DNA of 64,000 bases from G016756615 sp035556195. GTDB taxonomy: Bacteria; Pseudomonadota; Alphaproteobacteria; Rhizobiales; Rhizobiaceae. The notes beneath the pieces are model-generated. The model was not told the origin of the DNA and did no database searches. It saw only the letters and a list, made by a program, of their open reading frames with translations. This document shows positions 7,224-17,965 of this stretch, one piece after another (positions within the stretch are counted from its first letter, which is position 1; the number at the start of each line of letters is the position of its first letter). The position numbers and the translations under genes are program-made. The stretch is from NCBI GenBank assembly GCA_035556195.1, contig DATMFK010000045.1, positions 248,001-312,000 of the forward strand, given 5' to 3'.

Positions 7224-8435
7224 ATGTCCACGCGTGCCGCATCCAAGCATGAAGCCGCTACCGTCAGCCCTCTGCACAGCGTGCCGTCGATGAAGACGGA
7301 ACAGGAGATCGACAGGACAGCCCCGGTCGCGGAACCGCCGGCGCCGCCTCCGGCCGATGCCCCTGCCTCGAGAAAGAGGTCGGCCAAATCCTTCCTGCTG
7401 CCGCTGGCGGTCGTGGCTCTGCTTGCCGGCGGGGGATGGTACGGCTACGGCTACTGGACGGAAGGCCGTTTCCTGATCTCGACGGACGATGCCTATGTCC
7501 AGGCCGACATGGCTTACGTCACGCCAAAGATCACCGGCTATGTCGCGCGCCTCGACGCCGAAGAGAACCAGCACGTCAAGGCCGGCGATCCCATCGTCAC
7601 GATCGACGATGGCGATTACCGGATCGCCTTCGACCAGGCCCAGGCCCAGATCGACGTCCAGAACAAGACGCTGGAGCGCATCAAGGCACAGACCGAAGCC
7701 GCGCGCGCCGCGCTCGGCCAGGCCGAGGCCCAAAGGACGTCGGCCGTGGCCGCCGCGAACAATGCCCGGCGCACCGCCGACCGCACGGCGCAATTGTTGA
7801 AGACCCATGTGGCAACGCAAGCGCAGCTCGACGACGCGCAAACCGCGGTCGAACAGGCCGATGCGGCGCTGACGGGTGCGGACGCCCAGATCGCCAGCGC
7901 CAAGGCCAATATCGGCGTGCTTGAGGCGCAATATCAGGAAGCCCAATCCACCCTGCAGAACCTCACGCTTGCGCGGGACAAGGCCGCACGCGACCTGTCC
8001 TTCACCGTCTTGCGCGCGCCCTATGACGGCGTGGTCGGCAATCGTGCGGTCGAACAGGGCGACCTCGTCTCTCCGGGCCAGAAGCTCGCGGTGGTCGTCC
8101 CGCTGAACAAGCTTTACGTCGTCGCCAACTTCAAGGAGACGCAGCTCGCCCGTCTCGTGCCCGGCGAAAAGGTGAAGCTTTGGGTCGACGCCGTCGACGG
8201 AGCGGCTTTCGAGGGCACCGTCTCGTCGCTGGCACCGGCCTCCGGCGCCGTCTTCTCGCTGCTGCCGCCTGAAAATGCCACCGGCAACTTCACCAAGATC
8301 GTCCAGCGTGTACCGGTTCGCATCGATCTTTCCCCGGACGCGCTGGCGTCGGGTAAGCTTCGCGCCGGCCTCTCCGTCATCGTGGACGTCGATAGCCGGA
8401 CCGCGCCCGCAACCAAGACCGCGAGCCTCGACTGA
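7224..8435 (+). CDS. HlyD/EmrA-type efflux adaptor subunit
   Basis: A 403-residue periplasmic membrane-fusion protein. A proline-rich cytoplasmic tail (about residues 1-52) is followed by one transmembrane helix (57-75), then the biotinyl-lipoyl-like segment beginning at DDAYVQADMAYVTPKITGYV, a long Ala/Gln-rich coiled coil (about 140-220) and the second half of the lipoyl domain (VLRAPYDGVVGNRAVEQGDLV). It should link the adjacent MFS pump to an outer-membrane channel, which is not in this window. An AGGAAG ribosome site precedes the ATG. It is first in the operon, 16 bases before the pump gene, and under the two TetR operators. Confidence 0.92.
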   Translation: MSTRAASKHEAATVSPLHSVPSMKTEQEIDRTAPVAEPPAPPPADAPASRKRSAKSFLLPLAVVALLAGGGWYGYGYWTEGRFLISTDDAYVQADMAYVTPKITGYVARLDAEENQHVKAGDPIVTIDDGDYRIAFDQAQAQIDVQNKTLERIKAQTEAARAALGQAEAQRTSAVAAANNARRTADRTAQLLKTHVATQAQLDDAQTAVEQADAALTGADAQIASAKANIGVLEAQYQEAQSTLQNLTLARDKAARDLSFTVLRAPYDGVVGNRAVEQGDLVSPGQKLAVVVPLNKLYVVANFKETQLARLVPGEKVKLWVDAVDGAAFEGTVSSLAPASGAVFSLLPPENATGNFTKIVQRVPVRIDLSPDALASGKLRAGLSVIVDVDSRTAPATKTASLD

Positions 8436-8451
8436 ACGCTGGAGCCTCGCA

Positions 8452-10041
8452 ATGGCCACTGCCACCACAGCAGCCATCCCCGCGCGCCGCGCGCCGTCGC
8501 AGGAGGCGATGCCGAGCACGCGCCGTACCGTCGCCTTCCTGGCGATGGTGTTCGGCATGTTCATGGCCATCCTCGACATCCAGATCGTGTCGGCCTCTCT
8601 CGCCGAGATCCAGGCGGGCTTGAGCGCCAGCTCCGATGAGATCGCCTGGGTCCAGACCTCCTACCTGATCGCGGAGGTGGTCATGATCCCGTTGTCGGGC
8701 TTTCTGGCGCGCCTGCTTTCGACGCGGGTCCTCTTCACGATTTCCGCGGCCGGTTTCACCCTCGCCAGCGCGCTCTGCGCCACGGCCACCAGCATCGATC
8801 AGATGATCGTCTACCGGGCGATCCAGGGCTTCATCGGCGGCGGCATGATCCCCAGCGTCTTTGCCGCCGCTTTCACCATTTTTCCGCCATCGCGCCGCGC
8901 GGTGGTGTCCCCCATGATCGGGCTCGTCGCCACGCTCGCGCCGACCATCGGGCCGACGGTCGGCGGCTACATCAGCCACGCCATGTCCTGGCACTGGCTG
9001 TTCCTCATCAACGTGGTGCCCGGCATCTTCGTCTCACTGGCGGCCTGGACGCTGATCGACTTCGACAGGCCGGAGCGGGGCCTGCTCTCGAAGTTCGACT
9101 GGTGGGGTCTGATCGGCATGGCAGCTTTTCTCGGCTCGCTCGAATATGTGCTCGAGGAAGGTCCTCGCAACGACTGGCTGCAGGACCAGACCGTCTTCGT
9201 CTTCTCGGTCGTGCTGGCGATCGGCGCTGTCGTGTTCTTCTATCGCGTCTTCACGCAGGAAGAGCCGATCGTCGACCTGCGGGCATTCACCGATGTGAAC
9301 TTCGCGTTCGGGTCGGTCTTCTCCTTCACCATGGGCATAGGCCTCTATGGCCTGACCTATCTGTACCCGCTCTTCCTCGGGCGCATCCGCGGTTACGATT
9401 CCCTGATGATCGGCGAGGCGCTGTTCGTTTCCGGCCTCGCCATGTTCATGACCGCGCCGCTTGCCGGATTCCTGTCGACCCGCATGGACCTGCGCGCCAT
9501 GATGATGATCGGCTTCCTGGGCTTTGCCGCCGGCACGTGGCGAATGACCTATCTGACGGCCGACTGGGATTTCTACGAACTGCTCGTCCCGCAGATCCTG
9601 CGCGGCATGTCACTCATGCTGTGCATGGTGCCGATCAACAATCTGGCGCTTGGAACCCTGCCGCATGACCGGCTGAAGAACGCGTCGGGCCTTTTCAACC
9701 TGACGCGCAATCTCGGCGGCGCGGTCGGCCTGGCCGTCATCAACACGGTCCTCATCCGGCGCAACGACTTCCACTATGGCAGGCTCGCCGAGCATGTGAC
9801 CTGGGCCAATCCGGAAGCGGTCAAGAGGCTCGACGACATGACGCGCAACTTCGAGTCGCACGGCCTCGACGGCCCGACCGCGGCGCTGTCGAAGCTGAGC
9901 GGCATGGTCGCCCAGCAGGCGACGCTCATGTCCTTCGCGGACGTATTCTATCTGCTGACGGTGCTCTTCGCCTCGCTAGCGGTCTTCGCCATGCTGATGC
10001 GAAAGCCACCCGCCTCGGCCGGAGGTGGCGGCGGACACTGA
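8452..10041 (+). CDS. DHA2-family MFS drug exporter (EmrB-like)
   Basis: A 529-residue inner-membrane transporter of the 14-helix DHA2 family, which expels drugs in exchange for protons. Helix 1 with FMAILDIQIVSASL, the motif A region after helix 2 and the GPTVGGYISHAMSWHWLFLINVVPG stretch of helix 5 are easily seen. The ATG at 8452 is chosen because GGAG precedes it and a basic N-terminus follows; the open frame continues upstream over the adaptor gene. It pairs with the adaptor to form an EmrAB-like tripartite pump. The substrate is unknown, although the acidic or phenolic compounds handled elsewhere in the window are candidates. Confidence 0.92.
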   Translation: MATATTAAIPARRAPSQEAMPSTRRTVAFLAMVFGMFMAILDIQIVSASLAEIQAGLSASSDEIAWVQTSYLIAEVVMIPLSGFLARLLSTRVLFTISAAGFTLASALCATATSIDQMIVYRAIQGFIGGGMIPSVFAAAFTIFPPSRRAVVSPMIGLVATLAPTIGPTVGGYISHAMSWHWLFLINVVPGIFVSLAAWTLIDFDRPERGLLSKFDWWGLIGMAAFLGSLEYVLEEGPRNDWLQDQTVFVFSVVLAIGAVVFFYRVFTQEEPIVDLRAFTDVNFAFGSVFSFTMGIGLYGLTYLYPLFLGRIRGYDSLMIGEALFVSGLAMFMTAPLAGFLSTRMDLRAMMMIGFLGFAAGTWRMTYLTADWDFYELLVPQILRGMSLMLCMVPINNLALGTLPHDRLKNASGLFNLTRNLGGAVGLAVINTVLIRRNDFHYGRLAEHVTWANPEAVKRLDDMTRNFESHGLDGPTAALSKLSGMVAQQATLMSFADVFYLLTVLFASLAVFAMLMRKPPASAGGGGGH

Positions 10042-10122
10042 GCGGCAAGGAAAATCCTCGACAGCGATCGAAGCGACGCCGTGGCCGAGGGACGGGGTCG
10101 TACCGAGACCTTTGCGCCCGCT

Positions 10123-11052
10123 CTATTCGTATCGGCCCAGCACCTGTTCCACTTCCGCAAGGCTCGGCATGGATGGCGCGGTGCCGTGCCGCGTGACCGA
10201 AATGCCGGCCACTGCGCAGGCGAAGCGGACGGCCTCGACCCCGGTCAGCCCGCGCGCCAACGCGACGGCGAAGCCGCCGTTGAAGGCGTCGCCAGCCCCG
10301 GTCGTCTCCACGACCGGCCCCACGTTGAAGGCCGGCACGTGCTCGGATTGCGCGCCGGTGTGGAGCAGCGCACCTTGTTCGCCGAGCGTGACGATGACCG
10401 CCCCGGCACCTTTCCGCAACAGGATGTCGGCAGCCTGGCGGGCGCTGTCGACGGAATCCACGGCGATGCCGGTCAGGGCCTCGGCCTCCATCTCGTTCGG
10501 GGTGAGATAATGACAGAGCGGGAAGATATCGTCGGGTAGCGGCGCGCCCGGCGCGGGGTTGAGGATCGTCGTCACATCCGCGCCGCGCGCTATGGCCAAC
10601 CCGTGGCGGGCCGCTTCGATCGGCTGCTCGAGCTGGGTCACGAAGACATTTGCCGAGCGGATAAGCGCCTCATTGGCTTCTATGTCGGCGGGCGAGATGA
10701 GCGTCGCGGCACCCGGAGAAACGATGATGGCATTGTCGCCGCTCTTTTCCTCCACGAAGATATAGGCTGCCCCCGTATAGCTTTCCGGCGTCTCGATGAC
10801 GACGGGCTTAACCCCTGCCTCCGTCCAGGTCGCGACCGCCATCTCGGCGAAAGCGTCACGGCCGAGCCGGGTGATGAAGCTGACATTGCCCCCCAGCCTG
10901 CCTGCCGCGACGGCCTGGTTCGAGCCCTTGCCGCCGGGGCCTAGCTTGAATGCCGTTCCGAGGATGGTCTCGCCCATGCGGGGCTGCCGCGCCGCCCGAT
11001 AGGCGGTGTCGGCGACGAATACGCCGAGGACGACGATCGGCAGGCCGCTCAT
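10123..11052 (-). CDS. Ribokinase-like PfkB sugar kinase
   Basis: A 309-residue PfkB-family kinase. It has the N-terminal di-Gly signature LGPGGKGSNQAVAAGRLGG and the C-terminal signature DAFNGGFAVALARGL, preceded by ETTGAGD with the catalytic Asp. Family members phosphorylate ribose or related sugars and nucleosides. The start at 11052 overlaps the stop of the upstream mutarotase gene by four bases. It ends 81 bases from the convergent efflux gene. In this cluster it probably phosphorylates the sugar, or its cleavage product, imported by the divergent ABC transporter; the substrate is inference. Confidence 0.88.
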   Translation of the reverse strand: MSGLPIVVLGVFVADTAYRAARQPRMGETILGTAFKLGPGGKGSNQAVAAGRLGGNVSFITRLGRDAFAEMAVATWTEAGVKPVVIETPESYTGAAYIFVEEKSGDNAIIVSPGAATLISPADIEANEALIRSANVFVTQLEQPIEAARHGLAIARGADVTTILNPAPGAPLPDDIFPLCHYLTPNEMEAEALTGIAVDSVDSARQAADILLRKGAGAVIVTLGEQGALLHTGAQSEHVPAFNVGPVVETTGAGDAFNGGFAVALARGLTGVEAVRFACAVAGISVTRHGTAPSMPSLAEVEQVLGRYE

Positions 11053-11504
11053 GCGGCATCCGGGCCGATCACGCCCTTTCGGAAGGCAAAACATCCATAG
11101 AAGCGGCGTTCGCCTGTCTGGACCACGCAATAGGCCTGCCGGGCGCGTTCATAGAAGGCATAGCGCTCGACGCCGATCATCGGCCAGGAGCGGCCCTCCG
11201 CGGCGTCGATCGCCGTTTGCACCTCCTGCTGCACCGGCGGGATCTCGGAGGAATTGCCAACGATTTCCATGCGCGCGGCCGCATCGTCGACGAAACTGTC
11301 GAGCGGATAGAGCGACAGGATGGCCGCCGCCGCCTCTCCCGCGGTGACGTTGTCGATCCTGAGCAGCCGGCCGAGCCGGGTTTGCCTCGCGATCGAGTCC
11401 GCCGGGAAGTTGGTGTCGCAGATGATGAGGTCGTCGCCATGGCCCATCGCCCTCAAGGCGTAGAGCACATCGGCGTTGAGAAGCGGGCTTATTCCCTTGA
11501 GCAT
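11049..11504 (-). CDS. RbsD/FucU-family sugar mutarotase, FucU-like
   Basis: A 151-residue protein of the RbsD/FucU family, which interconverts anomers of imported sugars. The family core MGHGDDLIICDTNFPADS lies near the N-terminus, and the C-terminal ERYAFYERARQAYCVVQTGER resembles L-fucose mutarotase more than ribose pyranase. The ATG at 11504 has GAGAGGAAATCC before it. The gene sits between the ABC ATPase and the kinase on the same strand. Together with the aldo/keto reductase across the divergent promoter it suggests an L-fucose (or D-arabinose-like) pathway. Confidence 0.85.
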   Translation of the reverse strand: MLKGISPLLNADVLYALRAMGHGDDLIICDTNFPADSIARQTRLGRLLRIDNVTAGEAAAAILSLYPLDSFVDDAAARMEIVGNSSEIPPVQQEVQTAIDAAEGRSWPMIGVERYAFYERARQAYCVVQTGERRFYGCFAFRKGVIGPDAA

Positions 11505-11545
11505 GGATTTCCTCTCCAACGCCGCACCGGTGGCGCGGCGAACAA

Positions 11546-12604
<1,059 letters not shown>

Positions 12605-13044
12605 GCTTCCTCCCGCCGCAGTTCTCCTCCGGGCGACGCCACCGAAGAACAGACGAGGCGAGCCATCATGTCAACCGCGCTTATGACGAGCCTCGCTTTT
12701 TCGTGCCGTCGAGCCTGCCCGCCCGACAGCATCGGAATGCCCCGATGCTGTATATCTCGTTGTTTTCGCGCCTTCGTTGCGCAGTATCGGCACCGCTGTT
12801 CGATACAATGCACTGCATTCGTATGCGCCGCAGGTCAGTTTCGTCTCCCTATCGCTTTTGTTGACTTGAAAAAGACTTGCGCCCCATACTGGCTCCGCGT
12901 CGTCGAGCCGGAGGAGGTGCGACGCTCGGATATGCGCCGATCAGCGTGTCGGCCAGCCGGCATGCATGGCTCGACACGTGGTGCCGCGGATCCATGCCAC
13001 CGCGACATCGGCGGGATGGCATCCGGTTCCGAGGGAGGAATTCC
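12605..13044. promoter_or_regulatory. Divergent promoter region of sugar cluster
   Basis: A 440-base gap between the divergent ATPase and binding-protein genes. The only recognisable element is a plausible sigma70-type promoter towards the binding protein: TTGACT at 12861-12866, an 18-base spacer, CATACT at 12885-12890. No local regulator gene and no clear operator palindrome were found. Confidence 0.45.
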
Positions 13045-14718
13045 ATGAAAGTGCATGTGTACGAGCGGCTCATGGCCATGCAGGCCAGCCGAAGGAATGT
13101 TCTCAAGGCTGCCGCCGGCGTTTCGGCCCTGGCGCTCGGCGCCACGAGCGGATTGGGCGCGTTCGCTCCGAAGACGCGGGCGCAGGACAATTTGCGTGCC
13201 GAGATCCTCAAGATCCCTGGGGTCGGTAAGGGCTCGCCGACGGACGCGGACTGGCAGAAGGTCGGCGAAATGTGTCTTGGCGGCACCAAATCGACCGTGA
13301 AGGAAGGCGAATTCGCCGGCGTCGAGCTCACCTTCATGGGGCTGAACAACCAGAACCTTCACAACTTCCTGTTCCGCGGCTTCCTGAAGCCCTGGGAGGC
13401 CTATACGGGCGCCAAGATCAACTGGATCGACCTCGCGCAGGCCGACTACAATGCCCGCCTGCAGCAATCGATCGCGACCGGTACGGTCGACTTCGACATC
13501 ATCGAGATGGGCGCGCCCTTCGAGGGCGACGTCTGCGGCAAGGGCCTCGCCTCGGAGATGCCCGACTGGGTGAAGGACCTCATCGAGATGGACGACTATG
13601 TCGGCTACCTCAAGGCGCCGGTCGGCACCTGGGAAGGCAAGACCTACCGCATCTCGATCGACGGCGATTGCCACACGCTGAGCTACCGCAAGGACGTTTT
13701 CGAGAACCCCGATTTCGCGGCTGCCTGGAAGTCCGAAGGCAACCAGGGCGAATGGAAGGTCCCGACGACCTGGCAGGAGATGCAGGCCGCTACCAAATTC
13801 CTGAAGGGCAAGAAGGATCCGCTGACCGGCCTCGAGGCCTACGGCTATCTCGACCCGCTCAAGGGCTGGGGCGGTTTCGGCTTCTACTTCCTGGAAAGCC
13901 GTGCCACCGCCTATGCCAAGCACCCGGACGACAAGGCCTGGCTGTTCGACCCCGACACGATGAAGCCGCGCGTGAACAATCCGGCCTTCGTGCGCGCCAT
14001 TCAGGACGTTCTCGACGTGATGTCTGCCCAGCCGCCGGACCAGATCAACGCCGACCCCGGCACCACTGCCTTCCAGCAGTTCCTGGCCGGCACCGGCTCG
14101 GCCTTGAGCTGGTGGGGGGATGTCGGGTCGATGGCCCGCACCTCCGACACCTCCGTCATCGGCGAAGTCGCCAACTTCTCGATCCTGCCGGGCTCGGACG
14201 ATGTCTGGAACCATGGCAAGGGGGAATGGGAGAAGCTCGCTTCCGGGCCCAACTTCGCGCCCAACATGGCCTATATCGGCTGGGGCGTTTACGTGATGGC
14301 CCGCGTCGACGGCGACGAAAAGAAGAAGAAGGCTGCCTGGTCGGCCGCCGCCCATCTCGGCGGCAAGGACCTCTCGCTGTGGTGCTCGGCCTACCCCTCC
14401 GGCTTCCAGCCCTACCGCAACTCCCATTTCAACTACGACGAATGGGAGGCTGCCGGCTACGACCGGGCCTATATCGAGGACTATCTCGGCTCCAATCGGG
14501 ACTCCTACAACCACCCGAACGCCGCGATCGAACCGCGCATCCCCGGCATCTTCCAGTATTATTCCGTGGCCGAGGACGAACTCGCCAAGACCTTCGCCGG
14601 CCAGTACAAATCGGCGCAGGAAGGCGCGGACGCGATCGCCGCGGCCTGGGAGAAGATCACCGATCAGATCGGGCGGGAGAACCAGATCAAGCTCTACAAA
14701 ACTTCTCTGGGCGTGTGA
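13045..14718 (+). CDS. ABC sugar transporter substrate-binding protein, Tat-exported
   Basis: A 557-residue periplasmic binding protein, longer than the usual 420-450 residues for CUT1. The N-terminus carries a twin-arginine signal: SRRNVLKAAAG, then a hydrophobic stretch ending near TRAQD. The mature domain includes DFDIIEMGAPFEGD and repeated aromatic-rich segments typical of large alpha-glucoside or oligosaccharide-type binders. GGGAGGAA precedes the ATG at 13045. It is the first gene of the plus-strand arm; a strong hairpin follows it. It delivers substrate to the permeases downstream. Confidence 0.88.
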   Translation: MKVHVYERLMAMQASRRNVLKAAAGVSALALGATSGLGAFAPKTRAQDNLRAEILKIPGVGKGSPTDADWQKVGEMCLGGTKSTVKEGEFAGVELTFMGLNNQNLHNFLFRGFLKPWEAYTGAKINWIDLAQADYNARLQQSIATGTVDFDIIEMGAPFEGDVCGKGLASEMPDWVKDLIEMDDYVGYLKAPVGTWEGKTYRISIDGDCHTLSYRKDVFENPDFAAAWKSEGNQGEWKVPTTWQEMQAATKFLKGKKDPLTGLEAYGYLDPLKGWGGFGFYFLESRATAYAKHPDDKAWLFDPDTMKPRVNNPAFVRAIQDVLDVMSAQPPDQINADPGTTAFQQFLAGTGSALSWWGDVGSMARTSDTSVIGEVANFSILPGSDDVWNHGKGEWEKLASGPNFAPNMAYIGWGVYVMARVDGDEKKKKAAWSAAAHLGGKDLSLWCSAYPSGFQPYRNSHFNYDEWEAAGYDRAYIEDYLGSNRDSYNHPNAAIEPRIPGIFQYYSVAEDELAKTFAGQYKSAQEGADAIAAAWEKITDQIGRENQIKLYKTSLGV

Positions 14719-14743
14719 CCAACGGAGCATCGCGTGCCTTAGC

Positions 14744-14769
14744 GGCCGGCGGGAACTTCTCCGCCGGCC
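14744..14769 (+). promoter_or_regulatory. Stem-loop between binding-protein and permease genes
   Basis: GGCCGGCGG, an 8-base loop and CCGCCGGCC form a perfect 9-bp GC stem, 26 bases after the binding-protein stop and 26 bases before the first permease. There is no T-run. Such hairpins commonly stabilise upstream mRNA or attenuate read-through, giving more binding protein than permease. Confidence 0.65.
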
Positions 14770-14794
14770 CCAATTCTGACCGCGTATCGGTGAC

Positions 14795-15928
14795 ATGATG
14801 CAAGACGCATCGGCTCTCGAAGCCGTTCCAAGGGATATCGTGGCGCCCGAGCCGGTGTCGGCGGCTCGGCAACGGCTGGGTCAATTCGTGCTGGTCGCCG
14901 GCTGGGCCGTTCTACTCGCTACCCTCGCCCTCCAGATCCTCTCCAGCGCGGGGCTCATCTACCGGGGCTTCGACAATTGGCGGCCCCTCGTCTACGCCTA
15001 TCTCGCCTGGGCTCTTGCTTTCGGGTGGGCCCAGGCGCTGCGGCGCGGCAGCGACGGCTCGAAGGCGCTGTTCGTCCTGCCGGCCGTGCTGTTCATCGCC
15101 GCGATGGTGGTCTTCCCGCTGGTGTTCGGCCTCTACATCGCCTTCACCAACTGGAACCTCTCCGCCTTCGAGGGCCGCAGGTTCAATGGGCTCGACAATG
15201 TCCGGCAAATGATGGCCGACCCGTTCTACTGGAACGCGCTCGCCAACATGATCTGGTACACGCTTTCGGTCCTGGTCGAATATGCCATCGCCTTCGGCCT
15301 GGCGCTGCTGCTCAATTCGCAGATCCGCGGCCGCAAGTTCTTCCGTGTCGTCTTCCTCCTGCCGCTGATGCTTTCGCCGGTGGCGGTGAGCTGGATGGTC
15401 GGCAAGTCGATGATGGAGATCCGCTTCGGGCCGGTTGCGAACCTCGCCCGCTGGCTGGGCTGGGAAAGCCCCTCCTTCTTCACCGACCCGTGGCTCGCCA
15501 AGCTGTCGATCATGGCGATGGACGCCTGGACCTTCATCCCGCTGATGATGATCATGCTGCTCGCCGGCCTCCAGGCGCTGCCGCGCGACGTGCTGGAGGC
15601 GGCCAGGGTCGACGGCGCCAATGCCTGGCAGAGCTTCTGGAAGGTGGTCTTCCCGCTGACCCTTCCCGTCTCCATCACGGCGATCATGATCCGCATCATC
15701 TTCAAGCTGAAGATCGCCGACATCATCATCAACGTCACCTCGGGCGGACCGGGCGGGGCCACGGATTCGGTGACGAGCTTCATCTACCGCGAATATCGCG
15801 ACCGCTCGAATGTCGGCTACGGCACGCTGCTGGCCATGGTCTATCTCGTGCTGATCGTGATCGCGCTCACCTTGATGCTCAACATCGCCGGCCGCTGGCT
15901 GCGCGGCTACGGGCAGGAGGAGGCTTGA
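14795..15928 (+). CDS. ABC sugar transporter permease (MalF-type)
   Basis: A 377-residue inner-membrane permease. It has a long amphipathic N-terminal region, three early hydrophobic segments and the conserved EAARVDGANAWQSFWKVVFPLTLP loop (EAA motif, about residue 268) that contacts the ATPase. The first of two adjacent ATGs is used. It is followed by the second permease after 67 bases. Family knowledge gives the role; the sugar is inferred from the FucU-like mutarotase and the aldo/keto reductase. Confidence 0.9.
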   Translation: MMQDASALEAVPRDIVAPEPVSAARQRLGQFVLVAGWAVLLATLALQILSSAGLIYRGFDNWRPLVYAYLAWALAFGWAQALRRGSDGSKALFVLPAVLFIAAMVVFPLVFGLYIAFTNWNLSAFEGRRFNGLDNVRQMMADPFYWNALANMIWYTLSVLVEYAIAFGLALLLNSQIRGRKFFRVVFLLPLMLSPVAVSWMVGKSMMEIRFGPVANLARWLGWESPSFFTDPWLAKLSIMAMDAWTFIPLMMIMLLAGLQALPRDVLEAARVDGANAWQSFWKVVFPLTLPVSITAIMIRIIFKLKIADIIINVTSGGPGGATDSVTSFIYREYRDRSNVGYGTLLAMVYLVLIVIALTLMLNIAGRWLRGYGQEEA

Positions 15929-15995
15929 TCGTGTTGCCTCTTGCCTGGCAGGTCCCCCTCTCCACGTTCGTCCGCGAAGGAGGCGGCGTGATCCC

Positions 15996-16925
15996 ATGAC
16001 AGCCATCGACCTGCCGCACCCGACCGTTGCCCCCGCCGAAAGCGCCTCCGGCCGCATTCGCCACATCGCGGCCCGCGTCGCCATCTACGGCATCCTGATC
16101 CTGTGGGCCTTCATCTGCCTGTTCCCGATCTTCTGGACGGTGACCACCTCCTTCAAGATCGCGCCGGACGTGATGAAGGGAAATCTCATCCCCTTCGTCG
16201 ATTTCTGGCCGCAATGGAAAGGCTGGCAGTCGCTCGGGCTCTCGCCCGACACGATCTTCCAGACCTCGACCGTGCGGGACGAATTCCTGAAGCGTTTCTG
16301 GAACAGCGTCGTGGCCTCGGTCGTGGCGTCCTTCCTGGCGCTGGTGATCGGCTCGCTCGCCGCCTACGGGCTCAGCCGTTTCTCCTACCGGTTCCTCTGG
16401 ATGCGAAACAAGGACATCTCCTTCTTCTTCCTGTCCCAGCTCATCCTGCCGCCCGTCGTTCTCGCCCTGCCCTTCCTGGTGCTCTACAAGGAGATCGCAC
16501 TGCTCGACACGCGCGTCGGCCTCATCCTCGTCTACACGCTGATGGTGCTGCCGATCGTCATCTGGATCATGCGCGACCAGTTCAAGGCCATTCCGGTCGA
16601 GCTCGAGGAAGCGGCCCTCGTCGACGGGCTCACCGTCTGGGGCGCCTTCCTGCGCATCGTCTTGCCCATTGCCCTGCCTGGCATGGTGGCGGCCTTCATC
16701 CTGGCGCTCATCCTGTGCTGGAACGAGTATTTCTTCGCCTCGCTGCTCACCAGCACCGAGGCCAAGACGCTGCCGGTGATGGTGGCGAGCCAGACCGGCA
16801 GCCAGGGCATCAACTGGTGGGCTATGGCCGCGCTTTCGACCGCCGCGATCGCCCCGCTGATCATCGTTGGCATCGTTCTGGAACGCTATATCATCGCGGG
16901 CATGGCGACAGGCGCGGTGAAATAA
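15996..16925 (+). CDS. ABC sugar transporter permease (MalG-type)
   Basis: A 309-residue permease, the second membrane subunit. Hydrophobic segments are spaced as in MalG proteins, and the EAA loop is visible as EEAALVDGLTVWGAFLRIVLPIALPG near residue 205. AAGGAGG lies just upstream of the ATG. The gap before it (15929-15995) encodes nothing evident. It forms a heterodimeric channel with the preceding permease. Confidence 0.9.
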   Translation: MTAIDLPHPTVAPAESASGRIRHIAARVAIYGILILWAFICLFPIFWTVTTSFKIAPDVMKGNLIPFVDFWPQWKGWQSLGLSPDTIFQTSTVRDEFLKRFWNSVVASVVASFLALVIGSLAAYGLSRFSYRFLWMRNKDISFFFLSQLILPPVVLALPFLVLYKEIALLDTRVGLILVYTLMVLPIVIWIMRDQFKAIPVELEEAALVDGLTVWGAFLRIVLPIALPGMVAAFILALILCWNEYFFASLLTSTEAKTLPVMVASQTGSQGINWWAMAALSTAAIAPLIIVGIVLERYIIAGMATGAVK

Positions 16926-16942
16926 TAGGGAACAGACTGAAA

Positions 16943-17965
16943 ATGAAGACACGGCATTTCGACCGGCTCGGCAATGGCGGCATCGATTTCACCGAGCTGG
17001 GATTCGGCACCGCACCGCTCGGCAATCTCTACCGGGCGATCTCCGACGAAGACGCGCGCCGCATCCTCGACACGGCCTGGGAGGCGGGCTGCCGCTATTT
17101 CGATACCGCGCCGCTCTACGGCCTCGGCCTTTCCGAGACCCGCCTCAACCCCTTCCTGCGTGGAAAGAAGCGCGACGGCTACGTCCTATCCAGCAAGGTC
17201 GGGCGGCTCCTGAAAGTCTGCCCGCCGGAGGAGAGGACGGGCATCGGCAAGTTCTTCGACACGCCGACCCGCCGCGAGGTCTACGATTATACCTATGACG
17301 GGGTGATGCGCTCCTTCGAGGCCTCGCTCGAACGCCTCGGCGTCGACCGCATCGATATCCTCTACGCCCACGATCTCGACGTTTTCAACCACGGCACGCA
17401 GGAGGCGCTCCAGGCGCGCCTAGACCAGTTGATGTCCTCGGGCTACTACGCGCTGCTCTCGCTGCGCGACCAGGGCGTGATCAAGGCCTTCGGCGCCGGC
17501 GTCAACGAATGGCAGCCCTCCCAGTGGTTGGCCGAGCGCGGCGACTTCGATCTCTTCCTGCTCGCCGGCCGCTACACGCTGCTCGAGCAGGAGGCGCTGC
17601 AATCCTTCCTGCCGCTCTGCGAAAAGCGCGGCATCGGCATCGTTCTCGGCGGGCCCTACAATTCCGGCATATTGGCGACGGGCGCCCGGCCCGGCGCCTA
17701 CTACAACTATTCGGAAGCGCCGCAGGAGATCCTCGACAAGGTCGCGCGCATCGAAGCCGTCTGCCGCCGCCACGGCGTGCGCCTCATCGAAGCCGCACTT
17801 CGTTTCCCGCTGCTCCATCCCCGCGTCATGTCGGTCATCCCCGGCGGTCAGGCCGTCGAGGAGGCAAGAAGCAACCGCGCCGTCTACGACGCGGCGATCC
17901 CCGGCGCGTTGTGGAATGAGCTCAAGGCGGAGGGGTTGATGAGGGCGGATGCGCCTGTGGGTTAG
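16943..17965 (+). CDS. Aldo/keto reductase, L-fucose/D-threo-aldose dehydrogenase type
   Basis: A 340-residue aldo/keto reductase. The tetrad is seen as Asp54 and Tyr59 (DTAPLYG), Lys85 (SSKVGR) and the His in LYAHDLD. The pattern GFGTAPLGNLYR...YFDTAPLYGLGLSE is characteristic of the bacterial D-threo-aldose 1-dehydrogenase/L-fucose dehydrogenase group, which oxidises the sugar to a lactone. It follows the permease by 17 bases, so it should be co-expressed with the transporter. No lactonase, dehydratase or aldolase for a complete pathway is in the cluster. Confidence 0.85.
   Translation: MKTRHFDRLGNGGIDFTELGFGTAPLGNLYRAISDEDARRILDTAWEAGCRYFDTAPLYGLGLSETRLNPFLRGKKRDGYVLSSKVGRLLKVCPPEERTGIGKFFDTPTRREVYDYTYDGVMRSFEASLERLGVDRIDILYAHDLDVFNHGTQEALQARLDQLMSSGYYALLSLRDQGVIKAFGAGVNEWQPSQWLAERGDFDLFLLAGRYTLLEQEALQSFLPLCEKRGIGIVLGGPYNSGILATGARPGAYYNYSEAPQEILDKVARIEAVCRRHGVRLIEAALRFPLLHPRVMSVIPGGQAVEEARSNRAVYDAAIPGALWNELKAEGLMRADAPVG

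Noticed and set aside
12835..14796. A 653-codon minus-strand open frame opposite the sugar-binding protein
   Set aside because: Antisense shadow of a gene with clear Tat signal and family features; product composition is not protein-like.
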